From Bacteroidota bacterium (lineage in GTDB: Bacteria > Bacteroidota > Bacteroidia > Chitinophagales > Chitinophagaceae): DNA of 64,000 nucleotides. The position numbers and the translations under genes were made by a program. Below the pieces are notes generated by a model that saw only the letters and a list, made by a program, of their open reading frames with translations, was not told the origin of the DNA and searched no databases. Where the stretch lies: positions 1 through 64,000 of the forward strand of contig JAFDXE010000009.1 in NCBI GenBank assembly GCA_018268085.1, read 5' to 3'. Below are positions 46,055 to 54,757 of the stretch, in pieces; within the stretch, counting starts at the first letter, position 1; the number at the start of each line of letters is the position of its first letter.

Positions 46055-47188
46055 TCTCTTTAACCCGGTATCGAATTGAACTGTAATAACATCAGGTGCG
46101 CTATCGTAAACACTCGCCAGCGGATGCAACAAATAAGCTGCTGCTTCTGCAACAGGATGATCGGCAGTAAAAGTTTTGCCCAGGTATGTGGCAATTGTTT
46201 GAGCGAATTGTTCGTTCTGAATAGATATTTTTTGTTTTACTTCTCCTAATGGAAATATGTTCGGACCAAGTTGCATCATCCATGTTTCATCCGAACCGGC
46301 AACCAATGGCCCGTGAATATTCCATTTACCGGGCTTTCTACCCCGACCATGATCTGTAGTAATAAATAAGGTTGTTTTGTTTTTATAAAAATCATCTGAT
46401 TGTATCATTGTCCACAGGTCGGCAAGGAATTTATCAAAAAGGTTTGCCTGTGCCAGGTAACGATCATATTTTCCCTGGTGTGCAAATTCATCTGTTTCAC
46501 CGAACCCGATATGAACAATTTTTGGATGATTTGCCTGTATATATTCCGTAGCCATCACAAACGTAAGCAAGTCTGATCTTGTAGGCTGATTAAAACCCTC
46601 CTGCAGGGCATTTGTCAATTGTGTTGCTATTGAAAGTGAATCACGCTGCATCTTTTGATACCCCGCATTCAAGGGTATTTTATTTTCGGTTCCATTTAAA
46701 ATACATTCAAATAATTTCCATGAACCAAATGAGGCCACTTTATTTTTATACTCCGGTAATGCATCCAGGTAAGTAAGCAGGTTAGTATTTTGGTTATTTC
46801 TTTGCCTGTTGGAGATTACGGCACGATCGGCGTAACCGGTAAAAATTTCGTTGTATCCTGCATAGGAAAGACGATATGGATTTTCAACCGAAACTTCATT
46901 GCCATACATCCTGTTGCCCCATATTTGTCCGTGTGTGCTGATGTAATTCCAAACAAATGGCATCAGTTTCTTCCTACGTTCCAATGCATTACCGGCCCAG
47001 AAGTTATACCGCATCAAAGAAGTATCGCTCACATATTCAGGATTAAAAACGATCCGCTCATCGGCGCCGTTAAATAATTCCTGCCAGCGAAACCCATCGG
47101 TAGTAATGATAAAAATATTTTCACATTGAGAAGATTGTGCATGAACGCCCGAAGAAAAAATAACTACTGCAAGTAAAAGATATTTCAT
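46052..47188 (-). CDS. Alkaline phosphatase-superfamily hydrolase (exported)
   Basis: 378 residues from the ATG at 47188, which begins a signal peptide (KYLLLAVVIFSSGVHAQ); a longer reading to 47251 has no signal-like start. The superfamily's metal sites are visible in IFIITTDGFRWQELF, HIGFGETDEFAHQGKYDRY and LFITTDHGRGRKPG. Such enzymes hydrolyse phosphate esters or diesters in the periplasm. It has its own Pho-box-like array upstream. Exact specificity is unknown. Confidence 0.9.
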   Translation of the reverse strand: MKYLLLAVVIFSSGVHAQSSQCENIFIITTDGFRWQELFNGADERIVFNPEYVSDTSLMRYNFWAGNALERRKKLMPFVWNYISTHGQIWGNRMYGNEVSVENPYRLSYAGYNEIFTGYADRAVISNRQRNNQNTNLLTYLDALPEYKNKVASFGSWKLFECILNGTENKIPLNAGYQKMQRDSLSIATQLTNALQEGFNQPTRSDLLTFVMATEYIQANHPKIVHIGFGETDEFAHQGKYDRYLAQANLFDKFLADLWTMIQSDDFYKNKTTLFITTDHGRGRKPGKWNIHGPLVAGSDETWMMQLGPNIFPLGEVKQKISIQNEQFAQTIATYLGKTFTADHPVAEAAAYLLHPLASVYDSAPDVITVQFDTGLKR

Positions 47189-47202
47189 GAACAGAGGTTT
47201 TA

Positions 47203-47257
47203 CAAATATCCAATTGATCTGTAAACAAACTGTTACTGAATAATTACCCAATAATTA
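47203..47257 (-). promoter_or_regulatory. Pho-box-like 11-bp repeat array before the phosphatase gene
   Basis: On the minus strand: TAATTATTGGG, TAATTATTCAG and TAACAGTTTGT (47225-47257), then a weaker TTACAGATCAA. GATATTTG (47203-47210) is a -7-like box whose TTTG begins 18 bp past the third unit, the same distance as before the TonB receptor gene. Confidence 0.6.
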
Positions 47258-47304
47258 AAACAACTTCATTTATGTATGTGCACAATCGTACCTGCTTCAA
47301 ACCT

Positions 47305-47430
47305 GTTATAAAAAAAAGACCAGCTATAAGAATAAAGCTGGTTCAGGCAATGATTAAAACTTGCTATTGCTTAAGAGAAGACCTTAATAAAATTAGCGTC
47401 AGTAAATTGCAATAATTGCATTGCTTACAG
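47305..47430 (-). ncRNA. Candidate structured small RNA, copy B
   Basis: On the minus strand a first hairpin GCAAT/ATTGC is followed by a block TCTTCTCTTAAGC related to TCTTCTAAGC in copy A, then a terminator stem ACCAGCT/AGCTGGT with eight T residues. AACAGG follows in both copies. The central stem pair is A-T here and G-C in copy A. No coding frame crosses it. It could also be the 3' end of the transcript of the MORN-repeat gene upstream. Confidence 0.45.
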
Positions 47431-47434
47431 TCAA

Positions 47435-47456
47435 AAATCTGATTAAGTAATTATTA
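47435..47456 (-). promoter_or_regulatory. Two 11-bp TAAT units upstream of small RNA B
   Basis: TAATAATTACT and TAATCAGATTT on the minus strand; the first differs by one base from the unit in copy A and at 53963-53973. No good -7 box is seen at the expected distance, so the promoter is weakly supported. Confidence 0.35.
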
Positions 47457-47614
47457 AATCATTATTGTTGCGGAAATATAATTTTTACGGTCTCATAAAA
47501 CGCATTGTCGTCGGGCATAATGGCCGTAGTTCAGAAAATTGAATTGACAGGTGTTAAGCAGGAAAACTGTTGTTCCATCGTTCAGGATTATTTTCAAAAC
47601 TCAACGGGAAGTCT

Positions 47615-48133
47615 TTAATCTTTATGCTTTTCCGTCTCCTGTCCGTCACCGTTATAGATTTGAGTGAACGTATATACACCGCTTTCATCATAATTTTTCC
47701 ATTCGCCAATATGCAAGCCGCTCTTATAGGTTCCTGTTCTTTTGAGGTTTCCGTTTTCATAATATTCTTCCGCAGGCCCGTCAAACTGACCGAATGCATC
47801 CAGCTTTACTTTGTATTGTTGTTGCCCGTTAGGATAGTATTGGTTTACATATATTCTTACTTTATTTCTCTCGATGATCACCTGGCGGATATTGCCAAAA
47901 CTATCTTTCATGAGTTGGGTTATCGTACTGTCTTTCCTGGATACAAAATAAGTGGCAGTTACCCAATCACTGCGCATGTATGGTTTTTCATACATGCTGT
48001 CGCTATGCAGTTTTATAGAATCCAGCATTTTTGTATCTATCAGAAGATGCGTAGATTCACTGGCTTTTTTCGAGTTGCAAGCCATTACGTACATAGCAAC
48101 AATAGCTGCAACCAGGTAGAATATTTTTTTCAT
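47615..48133 (-). CDS. Lipoprotein with MORN-like (YwqK) repeats
   Basis: 172 residues. Signal LVAAIVAMYVMAC with lipobox MAC-type, then IYVNQYYPNGQQQYKVKL, AEEYYENGNLKRTGTYKSGLHIGEWKNYDESG: repeated Y-x-N-G-x-L/Q and G-x-W-x-x-Y units as in YwqK-type MORN proteins. Role unknown. It lies 69 bp downstream of a terminator, so read-through or its own weak promoter must express it. Confidence 0.8.
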   Translation of the reverse strand: MKKIFYLVAAIVAMYVMACNSKKASESTHLLIDTKMLDSIKLHSDSMYEKPYMRSDWVTATYFVSRKDSTITQLMKDSFGNIRQVIIERNKVRIYVNQYYPNGQQQYKVKLDAFGQFDGPAEEYYENGNLKRTGTYKSGLHIGEWKNYDESGVYTFTQIYNGDGQETEKHKD

Positions 48134-48150
48134 GCTCTAAATTTAAGGCA

Positions 48151-48181
48151 ATTAAAAAAGCAGCCGGAGTACGACTGCTTT
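48151..48181 (-). terminator. Intrinsic terminator after the beta-helix lipoprotein gene
   Basis: On the minus strand AAGCAG/CTGCTT closes a hairpin with an inner CG/CG extension, followed by six T residues. Confidence 0.8.
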
Positions 48182-48202
48182 GATTGTATAAAAATAGTTT
48201 GA

Positions 48203-49618
48203 CTAGAATTTTGTCCAAACCTTCCACCATGAATCGCCCGGAGCACAAGCCCCCTGGTAGTTTACAGATGTAAACCCGGTTGCCAGTTTAGGATGAGAAA
48301 AACTTGCTCCGTTTGCAACTACAGATGAACTGGTTGGGTTAAAATCAGGATTTGAATAATTGAATGGATCCGTTAAACCTACATCAGTATTATTAGGGAG
48401 GATGCTATTGTTGTATGAAGCTGTATTAAACCAATCGGTGATGGTAGCCGTTGTATTAGGTGTCGTTGGTACGTTGGTATTTGTACCCAGGCTATACAAA
48501 ACAGGTTGAGGACAACCGGCAATAACCGTATTCTGAACAAACAATGAAGCCGGGATATTATTGTCGGTTGGAACGCCTTTGGTTGCATCAATGTACAATC
48601 CGTTTGGCCATCCCATGATCAGAGAATTAAATAAAGACAGGGTAGAATTTCTCCTGATCTGTGCACCCCATACAAAAAGATTATTACCGGTATTGCTGAG
48701 TGTTGCTTTCGGACCAAGTACGGTCATGTTTGAAAACACGGCGCTTGTTTGCGGAAGCAATGAACTACCATTGGCATCGTTATCACTTTCGAAAGCTTCG
48801 CTCTTGGAAATATCTGCAACTGCAGAATCTCTCAATGCAATTCCGAACTGAACTTTACCACTGAATCCGTTATCAGTATCAAAATCATCGTCGAGTGTTC
48901 TGTAAGAAATCAGGTGAGAACAGTTAACTGTACCACCAAACCATTCGAATGAATCGTCGTTGGCATAAGAAACCTGTACATGATCTACTACTGTTCCTGA
49001 ACCTACGCCACCGAATGTTAATCCATTGATTTCTTTATCCGGAAGGAATGCAAATCCTGCATATTCAATTCTTACATAACGCAGAATTCCACTGTTATCA
49101 GCCGGGTTCTGACCCTGGGAAGAAGGCGTTCCGTACAATCCCAATCCATCACTGTTATTAACACCACCTTCAATCTCACCAATTCCCTGCGTACCATTGA
49201 ATGAAGAATTGGTAGGTGCATTGCCTAATATGATCAATCCTGCCCAATCACCACGCTGAGGTGTAGCCGCTTCTGATGTAAACACAATTGGTTTATCCAC
49301 GGTTCCGTCTGCAATAATCTTGCAACTGCGGGTGATGATCAGGGCGCCTTTGTCTGCTGTTCCTGCTTCCCCAACGATCCTGGTTCCTGGCTCAATCGTT
49401 AAAATAGCGCCGTTGGTAACATATACCAGCCCTCTTAATTTGTAAGTGTACTGTGCATGCAGTGTGCGGTTTGCTGTAATGCGTCCCTGGAGTATCACAT
49501 TCTCTGTTCCGGTGCTGTCGGTTGTGTTGATCACTGTTGTACCGCCATCCACCTCAATCTTACGGCAACCAATAGATGCTGTTGCGATAACAAGGCCGAA
49601 AAGAAATAACTTTTTCAT
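48203..49618 (-). CDS. Outer-membrane-associated beta-helix lipoprotein
   Basis: 471 residues. A lipobox lies in LVIATASIGC. The body shows beta-solenoid repeats: AILTIEPGTRIVGEAG, GALIITRSCKIIADGTVDKPIVFTS, GLIILGNAP, VDHVQVSYANDDSFEWFGGTVNC, typical of a right-handed parallel helix. It is 39 bp downstream of a TonB receptor and probably its surface partner, binding a ligand to hand over. The pair lies behind a Pho-box-like array, which suggests phosphorus-compound uptake (inference). Confidence 0.85.
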   Translation of the reverse strand: MKKLFLFGLVIATASIGCRKIEVDGGTTVINTTDSTGTENVILQGRITANRTLHAQYTYKLRGLVYVTNGAILTIEPGTRIVGEAGTADKGALIITRSCKIIADGTVDKPIVFTSEAATPQRGDWAGLIILGNAPTNSSFNGTQGIGEIEGGVNNSDGLGLYGTPSSQGQNPADNSGILRYVRIEYAGFAFLPDKEINGLTFGGVGSGTVVDHVQVSYANDDSFEWFGGTVNCSHLISYRTLDDDFDTDNGFSGKVQFGIALRDSAVADISKSEAFESDNDANGSSLLPQTSAVFSNMTVLGPKATLSNTGNNLFVWGAQIRRNSTLSLFNSLIMGWPNGLYIDATKGVPTDNNIPASLFVQNTVIAGCPQPVLYSLGTNTNVPTTPNTTATITDWFNTASYNNSILPNNTDVGLTDPFNYSNPDFNPTSSSVVANGASFSHPKLATGFTSVNYQGACAPGDSWWKVWTKF

Positions 49619-49657
49619 GATTGTATTTTTTCTTTTTATTTGTCTGTTTAATATTTT

Positions 49658-52459
49658 TTAAAAACTATAGCTGAAACTGATACCTACGTTAGTTCCATAT
49701 TTCCTTTTAATAGCAAACCTGTCGTCGGGCAGGTCATATTTTTTATTATCGTTCAGGTCATTGTAAAATATTGCCTGTTTGGAAATGATATCAGCAATAT
49801 TCAGTTTTACTTCTCCTTTCGATTTCAACACTTTTTTTGCGATCTGCAGATCCAGTACCGGCCTTGGGTTTTCCCATATTGCCGGTTGTCTTCCATCATC
49901 ACCACCAACATAGGCAATTCTTCTTCCGATCTGGTTAAACAACAATGTGGTGCTTAATCCGTATCGCTGCAGGTCGTATTGTACACTGGCGTTTAACAGG
50001 TATGGGCTTTGTCCCTGCATGGGTCTTGATTCAACAGCGCCAACACCTTTTACCCTGTTGTAGATATAAGAAATATTTCCCTGCACGGTAAAGTTTTTAA
50101 GCGCAGAAACAACATCAAGTTTCTTCCTGAATTCCAGTTCTGCACCAAAACTATTTGCTTCATCAGCATTGAGGTAGTTGTAAGTGCTGCTCGCTGCACC
50201 TGATGTTGCATTGAAGTAAACTTCAATTGGCTTTTTGAAATATTTGTAGAAGATGCCGAAGGTAAACAGTTCGCCTGCCCTTGGATACAATTCATAACGG
50301 AGATCAAAATTGGAAACCTTTGTTCTTTCCAGTGCAGTGTTACCGGCTACGGTAGCACCTAAATCAAAATCATAAAACTGGAACGTACTCAACTCACGAA
50401 ACTCAGGGCGAATCACTGTTTGTGATCCCGATAAACGAACATTGGTACTATTATTTATTTTATAGGTGAGGTTTACACCTGGTAAATAATCTCTTTTCCT
50501 GTTATACACAAACCTGTCGTCAGATTTTTTTGTAGCGCCAATCAACTGATCAAAATCTTCAATACGCAATCCCCAAACGATCCTGAATTTTTTTGCAAAC
50601 TGGTTATCGAATTGCAGGAAAGCTGCATTTAAAATGGAGTTAGCGAGATAACGATAACTTGATCCCTGCAATTCATTAAAAGCAAGTTTGGTATCGTTTC
50701 CGTTTCCAAAATTTGATGCGGCAAATATCTGGTCGGCCGGAAGTTCCAGTAATGATCGCTCATATTGCGGTTGGTAGATGGCAAAAGGCCTGCAGTTAAA
50801 CAGCCTGTCTTTTACCTGGAAAAAATATCCTCCTTTAACTGTTTGCGTTTGCCCATTAACGTTAATTGTTTTGCTGAGATCACCGCCAACAGTATAAATA
50901 TAATCGCTTAATGTACCGAAATACCGGCTACCGCTTTTTTGTGATGCATTGGATGCACGGATAGCAGCGAGGTATGGTGCGCCTTCCAGCGTTACATCCT
51001 GGATATATTGTAAACGACGCTGATCGGGTATGTACTGGTCTAAGATATTGAAACTACCAAACCAATGCAACTTAGCATCGTATTTTTTAATGTTGTGATC
51101 GCCTGATAACTGGGTGTTAAAAAATGTACTGGCCTTAAAAGCAAGTTCATTTGCTTTTATTTTATCGCCGTCACCTGATGGGTTAATCGCATTTTCATAT
51201 TCTACACCGGTTCTTACTGTTGTATAATCTGAGGTATTTACATTCAGTAAATTCTTGATGGAGATTTTTGTATTGTTTCCAAACTGGAAAGTAAAATTAG
51301 CGATAGCTCCCGCCAATATATCCTGGCTGTATTTATTGTTGTTATAGGTGAAACTCAAATCAGCAACATTATCCTGGTAAGAGTTGATCTGGTTTTCATA
51401 TTCAAGATTCCTGAACGACCTGTTGTAATTAATGCCGAGTATCGCTGCCAGCCTGAGTTTTTTTGCAAGCTTGATATTAAAACCTCCATTGATCGTTATG
51501 CTCTGGTTTAATTTGAGGCTGTTGCTTTTATCGGCGCTCCAAACATTTTCGAACGAAGATGCATACGCAGTTTTTTGTGCAGCGGTTAATGCATTGAACT
51601 GCGATTTACGGGGAAAGCCTGCCGGTAATCCACGGGTGCCATCGTCATAGCCAAGGAAATCTGTTTTTCCTCCTTTATAATCATAAAAATCGTTGCCAAT
51701 TGTTTTGGTATTGAATCCCGTACCTATTTGCACATCAAGGAAATTTTTTGTAGGTACATCTTTAGTATTCACCTGGATGAGTCCGCCCGCCCATTCCCCC
51801 GGTAATTCAGGAATGAATGCTTTGTTGATAATAATATTATCGATGGTTGCAGAAGGGATAATATCAAAGCTGAATGTTTTACGATCAGGTTCTGTACTGC
51901 TCAGCAAAACGCCGTTGATCATTGCCTGGTTATACCTGTCGGCCAAACCACGTACAATTAAATATTTTCCTTCCTGTATAGAAGTGCCGGGAACTCTCTT
52001 CAGCACTTCACCGGTATTTTTATCCGGTGATCTTTTTATGGCTTCTGCACTTACTACCTGTGCCACAACAGCCGTATTTTTCTGGTAACTGATCAGTGCC
52101 GCTGTGGTTTCTTTCTTCATGCTCGACCGAACCACTACCGCCTGTTCTGTTTTGGAAGCACGTTCCAATATGATGTTTACGGTACTTACCTGGCCGGCAA
52201 TAACTTCCACATCATCTACCTGCTTTACCTGGTAACCTACTGAACTGAGTTTGATTGAATATTTTTTACCTGACGGTAACGACAACACGAAGTTTCCATC
52301 TGCATTTGTAGTAACGGTTTTTACCCCTTCTACTTCTACTGAAACCCCGGTTAATTTTATACCTGAAGCATCGGTAACCTTTCCTTCAACCTGCCCGGTT
52401 TGAGCAGATGCAGAAAATGAAAACGTAAAAATTGCAATGATTATTTGAAGCAGCCTCAT
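49658..52459 (-). CDS. TonB-dependent outer-membrane receptor
   Basis: 933 residues. A signal peptide (IIIAIFTFSFSASAQ), a CarboxypepD_reg-like domain (VEGKVTDASGIKLTGVSVEVEG, about 23-110), a plug (LKRVPGTSIQEGKYLIVRGLADRYNQAMINGVLLSS) and a beta-barrel ending in SFSYSF. No SusD partner follows; instead a beta-helix lipoprotein does. It imports a ligand across the outer membrane with TonB energy. The Pho-like array directly upstream implies induction by phosphate limitation, so the ligand could be an organic phosphate. Start ATG at 52459 begins the signal peptide. Confidence 0.93.
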   Translation of the reverse strand: MRLLQIIIAIFTFSFSASAQTGQVEGKVTDASGIKLTGVSVEVEGVKTVTTNADGNFVLSLPSGKKYSIKLSSVGYQVKQVDDVEVIAGQVSTVNIILERASKTEQAVVVRSSMKKETTAALISYQKNTAVVAQVVSAEAIKRSPDKNTGEVLKRVPGTSIQEGKYLIVRGLADRYNQAMINGVLLSSTEPDRKTFSFDIIPSATIDNIIINKAFIPELPGEWAGGLIQVNTKDVPTKNFLDVQIGTGFNTKTIGNDFYDYKGGKTDFLGYDDGTRGLPAGFPRKSQFNALTAAQKTAYASSFENVWSADKSNSLKLNQSITINGGFNIKLAKKLRLAAILGINYNRSFRNLEYENQINSYQDNVADLSFTYNNNKYSQDILAGAIANFTFQFGNNTKISIKNLLNVNTSDYTTVRTGVEYENAINPSGDGDKIKANELAFKASTFFNTQLSGDHNIKKYDAKLHWFGSFNILDQYIPDQRRLQYIQDVTLEGAPYLAAIRASNASQKSGSRYFGTLSDYIYTVGGDLSKTINVNGQTQTVKGGYFFQVKDRLFNCRPFAIYQPQYERSLLELPADQIFAASNFGNGNDTKLAFNELQGSSYRYLANSILNAAFLQFDNQFAKKFRIVWGLRIEDFDQLIGATKKSDDRFVYNRKRDYLPGVNLTYKINNSTNVRLSGSQTVIRPEFRELSTFQFYDFDLGATVAGNTALERTKVSNFDLRYELYPRAGELFTFGIFYKYFKKPIEVYFNATSGAASSTYNYLNADEANSFGAELEFRKKLDVVSALKNFTVQGNISYIYNRVKGVGAVESRPMQGQSPYLLNASVQYDLQRYGLSTTLLFNQIGRRIAYVGGDDGRQPAIWENPRPVLDLQIAKKVLKSKGEVKLNIADIISKQAIFYNDLNDNKKYDLPDDRFAIKRKYGTNVGISFSYSF

Positions 52460-52476
52460 ACCTTTTTATTTGACTG

Positions 52477-52553
52477 CAAAGTGACGCTAATGGTATTACG
52501 GCTGTGTTACGGGAATGTTATGCAAAAGTTACGGCTGTGTTACGGCAATGTTA
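52477..52553 (-). promoter_or_regulatory. Pho-box-like array of five to six 11-bp repeats before the TonB receptor
   Basis: On the minus strand: TAACATTGCCG, TAACACAGCCG, TAACTTTTGCA, TAACATTCCCG, TAACACAGCCG (52499-52553, exactly contiguous), then TAATACCATTA (52488-52498). TCACTTTG at 52477-52484 is a -7-like box whose TTTG begins 18 bp after the fifth unit. The array is the strongest of the four and the most regular repeat in the window outside genes. Confidence 0.75.
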
Positions 52554-52613
52554 AGCCGCCATGTTGAAAGCATCAAAAGGAACAAATGATGCTATAAAGA
52601 GGCATAGATCTTA

Positions 52614-53912
52614 TCAGAATTTAAACTGTAATCTGCAGGTAAACATATCGTCTTTCACATCAGTAGTATAGCCGGTAAGTTGTGTTTTTTCATTGGTAAT
52701 GCGTTCATACCATAAAACAAATTTCAAATTTTCGGTGGCATAATAAATATAGCCAAGTCCAAGTGTGTTGTACCTGATATTGGTTGCGTTAATGTTAGTG
52801 CCGTTTTTACCGATATCTTTTCCTTTTACTGCGGTGTTGGGATCAAACCAGTCGTACTTAATTGCCAGTTGATGTTTTGTATTCACCAGGTGCTGAAGGA
52901 AATAAAAATAAGCGCCATTGAATTTCCGGATATAATACCCCTCTGTATTATTGAACAATGCGCCGGGAGTTTCCGAACTGTTTTCAGATGCTGTTTGTTT
53001 ACCGGTAATAAATTCTGCTCTCAGTTCTGTGAAACCCCATGAATGTTTCATTTTTAACTGCGCATCTATTCCATAATATTTTCTCGGTGCAATTTTTCCT
53101 TTATTGGTTATGGAAGAATCAACGATGAAAGTTTTATTTCCCTGTACGTTGGCTATAGTATATACATACTTCGTATTTTGAAGAAAGCCACCATTGAGCC
53201 AGGAACCGGCAAAGCTGAATATGATATTTTTTGAGATGGGAAATGGTTTTAAACCAATGCGACTGATAAAGTCTTTATGGCTGTCAAAATCAGCCGTTGC
53301 ACTTAATCCGGGCCCATTAAATAATCCTGCATCAATTTTTAAATACCGCAATACATGATCTTTATTCCTGGGTTCAAAAGAGATCATTGCACCAAGGTCT
53401 CTTTCCGTTTTCATTAATAACTGGCTCATGCGTCCGCGTTCCGGACTTTCACGATCACCTGAACCAAGGTTGAGTTCATAACTGAATGGCCGTGCAAACA
53501 ATCCCATTGTAAATGAAAATAACTGGAACTGGTTTTCCATAACCCTTCCCCAGAAATCACGTGCGAAAAATCCCCTTTCCGAACCATCGAACTGAAATAC
53601 AAATTGAACGGAAGGACCTTTACCTTCGGCAAAATGAACATAATCGAAACGCATCCTGCCCCTGCGCAGTGTAAAACGGTTGTTTACGTTTGCGGCAAAA
53701 TCTCCTCCATTAAAACTTTTGGTTCCTTTGGATGCTGCTAACTGGAACTCTGGTTGAACATAACCACTGATCTTTAATTTATCGTACTTCTTATAAATAG
53801 ACAACATCCCCTTACCCATATTGGTAGTGGTATCAACCATGTCCATTAAAAACTGTGATTTTGCACCGTAACTGGTAGTTATGAGTAGTGCAATTGCGAA
53901 ATACCTTCTCAA
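52614..53912 (-). CDS. Phosphate-selective porin-like outer-membrane protein (OprO/OprP type)
   Basis: 432 residues. The start is TTG at 53912; no ATG is available upstream. A signal peptide (YFAIALLITTSYGAKSQ) precedes a 16-strand-type barrel: KLKISGYVQPEFQL, RFTLRRGRMRFDYVHF and GLFARPFSYELNLGSGDRESPERGRMS are characteristic of the phosphate-selective porin O/P family, ending in CRLQFKF. It lies divergent from a DUF47-Pit transport pair. Confidence 0.88.
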   Translation of the reverse strand: MRRYFAIALLITTSYGAKSQFLMDMVDTTTNMGKGMLSIYKKYDKLKISGYVQPEFQLAASKGTKSFNGGDFAANVNNRFTLRRGRMRFDYVHFAEGKGPSVQFVFQFDGSERGFFARDFWGRVMENQFQLFSFTMGLFARPFSYELNLGSGDRESPERGRMSQLLMKTERDLGAMISFEPRNKDHVLRYLKIDAGLFNGPGLSATADFDSHKDFISRIGLKPFPISKNIIFSFAGSWLNGGFLQNTKYVYTIANVQGNKTFIVDSSITNKGKIAPRKYYGIDAQLKMKHSWGFTELRAEFITGKQTASENSSETPGALFNNTEGYYIRKFNGAYFYFLQHLVNTKHQLAIKYDWFDPNTAVKGKDIGKNGTNINATNIRYNTLGLGYIYYATENLKFVLWYERITNEKTQLTGYTTDVKDDMFTCRLQFKF

Positions 53913-53940
53913 GAAGCAAATTTTGCGTAAGGTAATAACA

Positions 53941-53973
53941 ATTTAATATTATCTCTATGTTAAGAAATTATTA
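53941..53973 (-). promoter_or_regulatory. Pho-box-like 11-bp repeats between porin and Pit genes
   Basis: On the minus strand: TAATAATTTCT, TAACATAGAGA, TAATATTAAAT, three contiguous units. The porin start at 53912 follows after 28 bp; TTTG at 53917-53920 is 20 bp past the last unit. It could act on either divergent gene, but orientation favours the porin. Confidence 0.5.
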
Positions 53974-54010
53974 TCAATTTTAATTCGGCTTAGCTAAAGG
54001 GGTATAATTT

Positions 54011-54018
54011 TAATTTTG
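54011..54018 (+). promoter_or_regulatory. -7 box of the DUF47-Pit operon
   Basis: TAATTTTG is an exact TAnnTTTG match 28 bp before the DUF47 start. No TTG is present at the expected upstream distance, so activator dependence is possible. Confidence 0.5.
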
Positions 54019-54046
54019 CCTACAAATTAAAAACCAACAAAAACCG

Positions 54047-54694
54047 ATGGCATTCAATACTATCCTGAAGGTGTTTTTACCGAAAGACAGGGTTTTCTAC
54101 CAGCTTTTTGAAAATGTGGCGGAAGAACTGGTTAGAATGGGCAATAAGCTGAAAGAAGTAGTTAACGAGCCGGAATTTGAAAAGCGAGGCAGGCTGATCA
54201 AAGAAGTGGAAGATATGGAACATGTGAATGATGAGCTTACCCACCAGATTTTTACTGAATTAGGAAAGAACTTTATTACGCCCTTCGACCGCGAAGACAT
54301 CCACTACCTGGCTTCTTCATTAGATGATATTGCAGATTATATCTATGCCTCTGCGAAAAAAATAAATTTTTACCATGTAGATCCCAATGATATCGGTATC
54401 CAGAAAATGGGCGACCTGATTGCGTTGGGTTGTGTGCAGGTACACAAGGCCGTTACTGAGCTCCGTAATATGAAAAATATGCGTCAGATCACCGATGCGC
54501 TGGTAGCGATCAACAGCATAGAAAACCAGGGCGATGATATTTTTGATATGAGCATCGAAAGATTGTTTGCAACAGAAACAGACGCAAAAGAAGTAATCAA
54601 GAAAAGGGAGATTTACCAGATACTTGAAATTGTAACGGATAAATGTGAAGATGCGGCCAACGTAATAGAGTCTATTATCATTAAATATGCTTAA
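54047..54694 (+). CDS. DUF47-family PhoU-like protein (Pit accessory)
   Basis: 215 residues, all helical, with two metal-binding-type repeats: REDIHYLASSLDDIADYIYASAKKI and KREIYQILEIVTDKCEDAANVIESII, matching the E/D-x-x-D pattern of PhoU helices. DUF47 proteins accompany Pit phosphate transporters and are thought to control them. The pit gene starts 63 bp downstream. Confidence 0.93.
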   Translation: MAFNTILKVFLPKDRVFYQLFENVAEELVRMGNKLKEVVNEPEFEKRGRLIKEVEDMEHVNDELTHQIFTELGKNFITPFDREDIHYLASSLDDIADYIYASAKKINFYHVDPNDIGIQKMGDLIALGCVQVHKAVTELRNMKNMRQITDALVAINSIENQGDDIFDMSIERLFATETDAKEVIKKREIYQILEIVTDKCEDAANVIESIIIKYA

Positions 54695-54757
54695 CAGGGA
54701 ACAAGGTAGAAAAGCTGCCATTTGTTCAATGCCACAACAAACCTGCAAATAAAGTAC

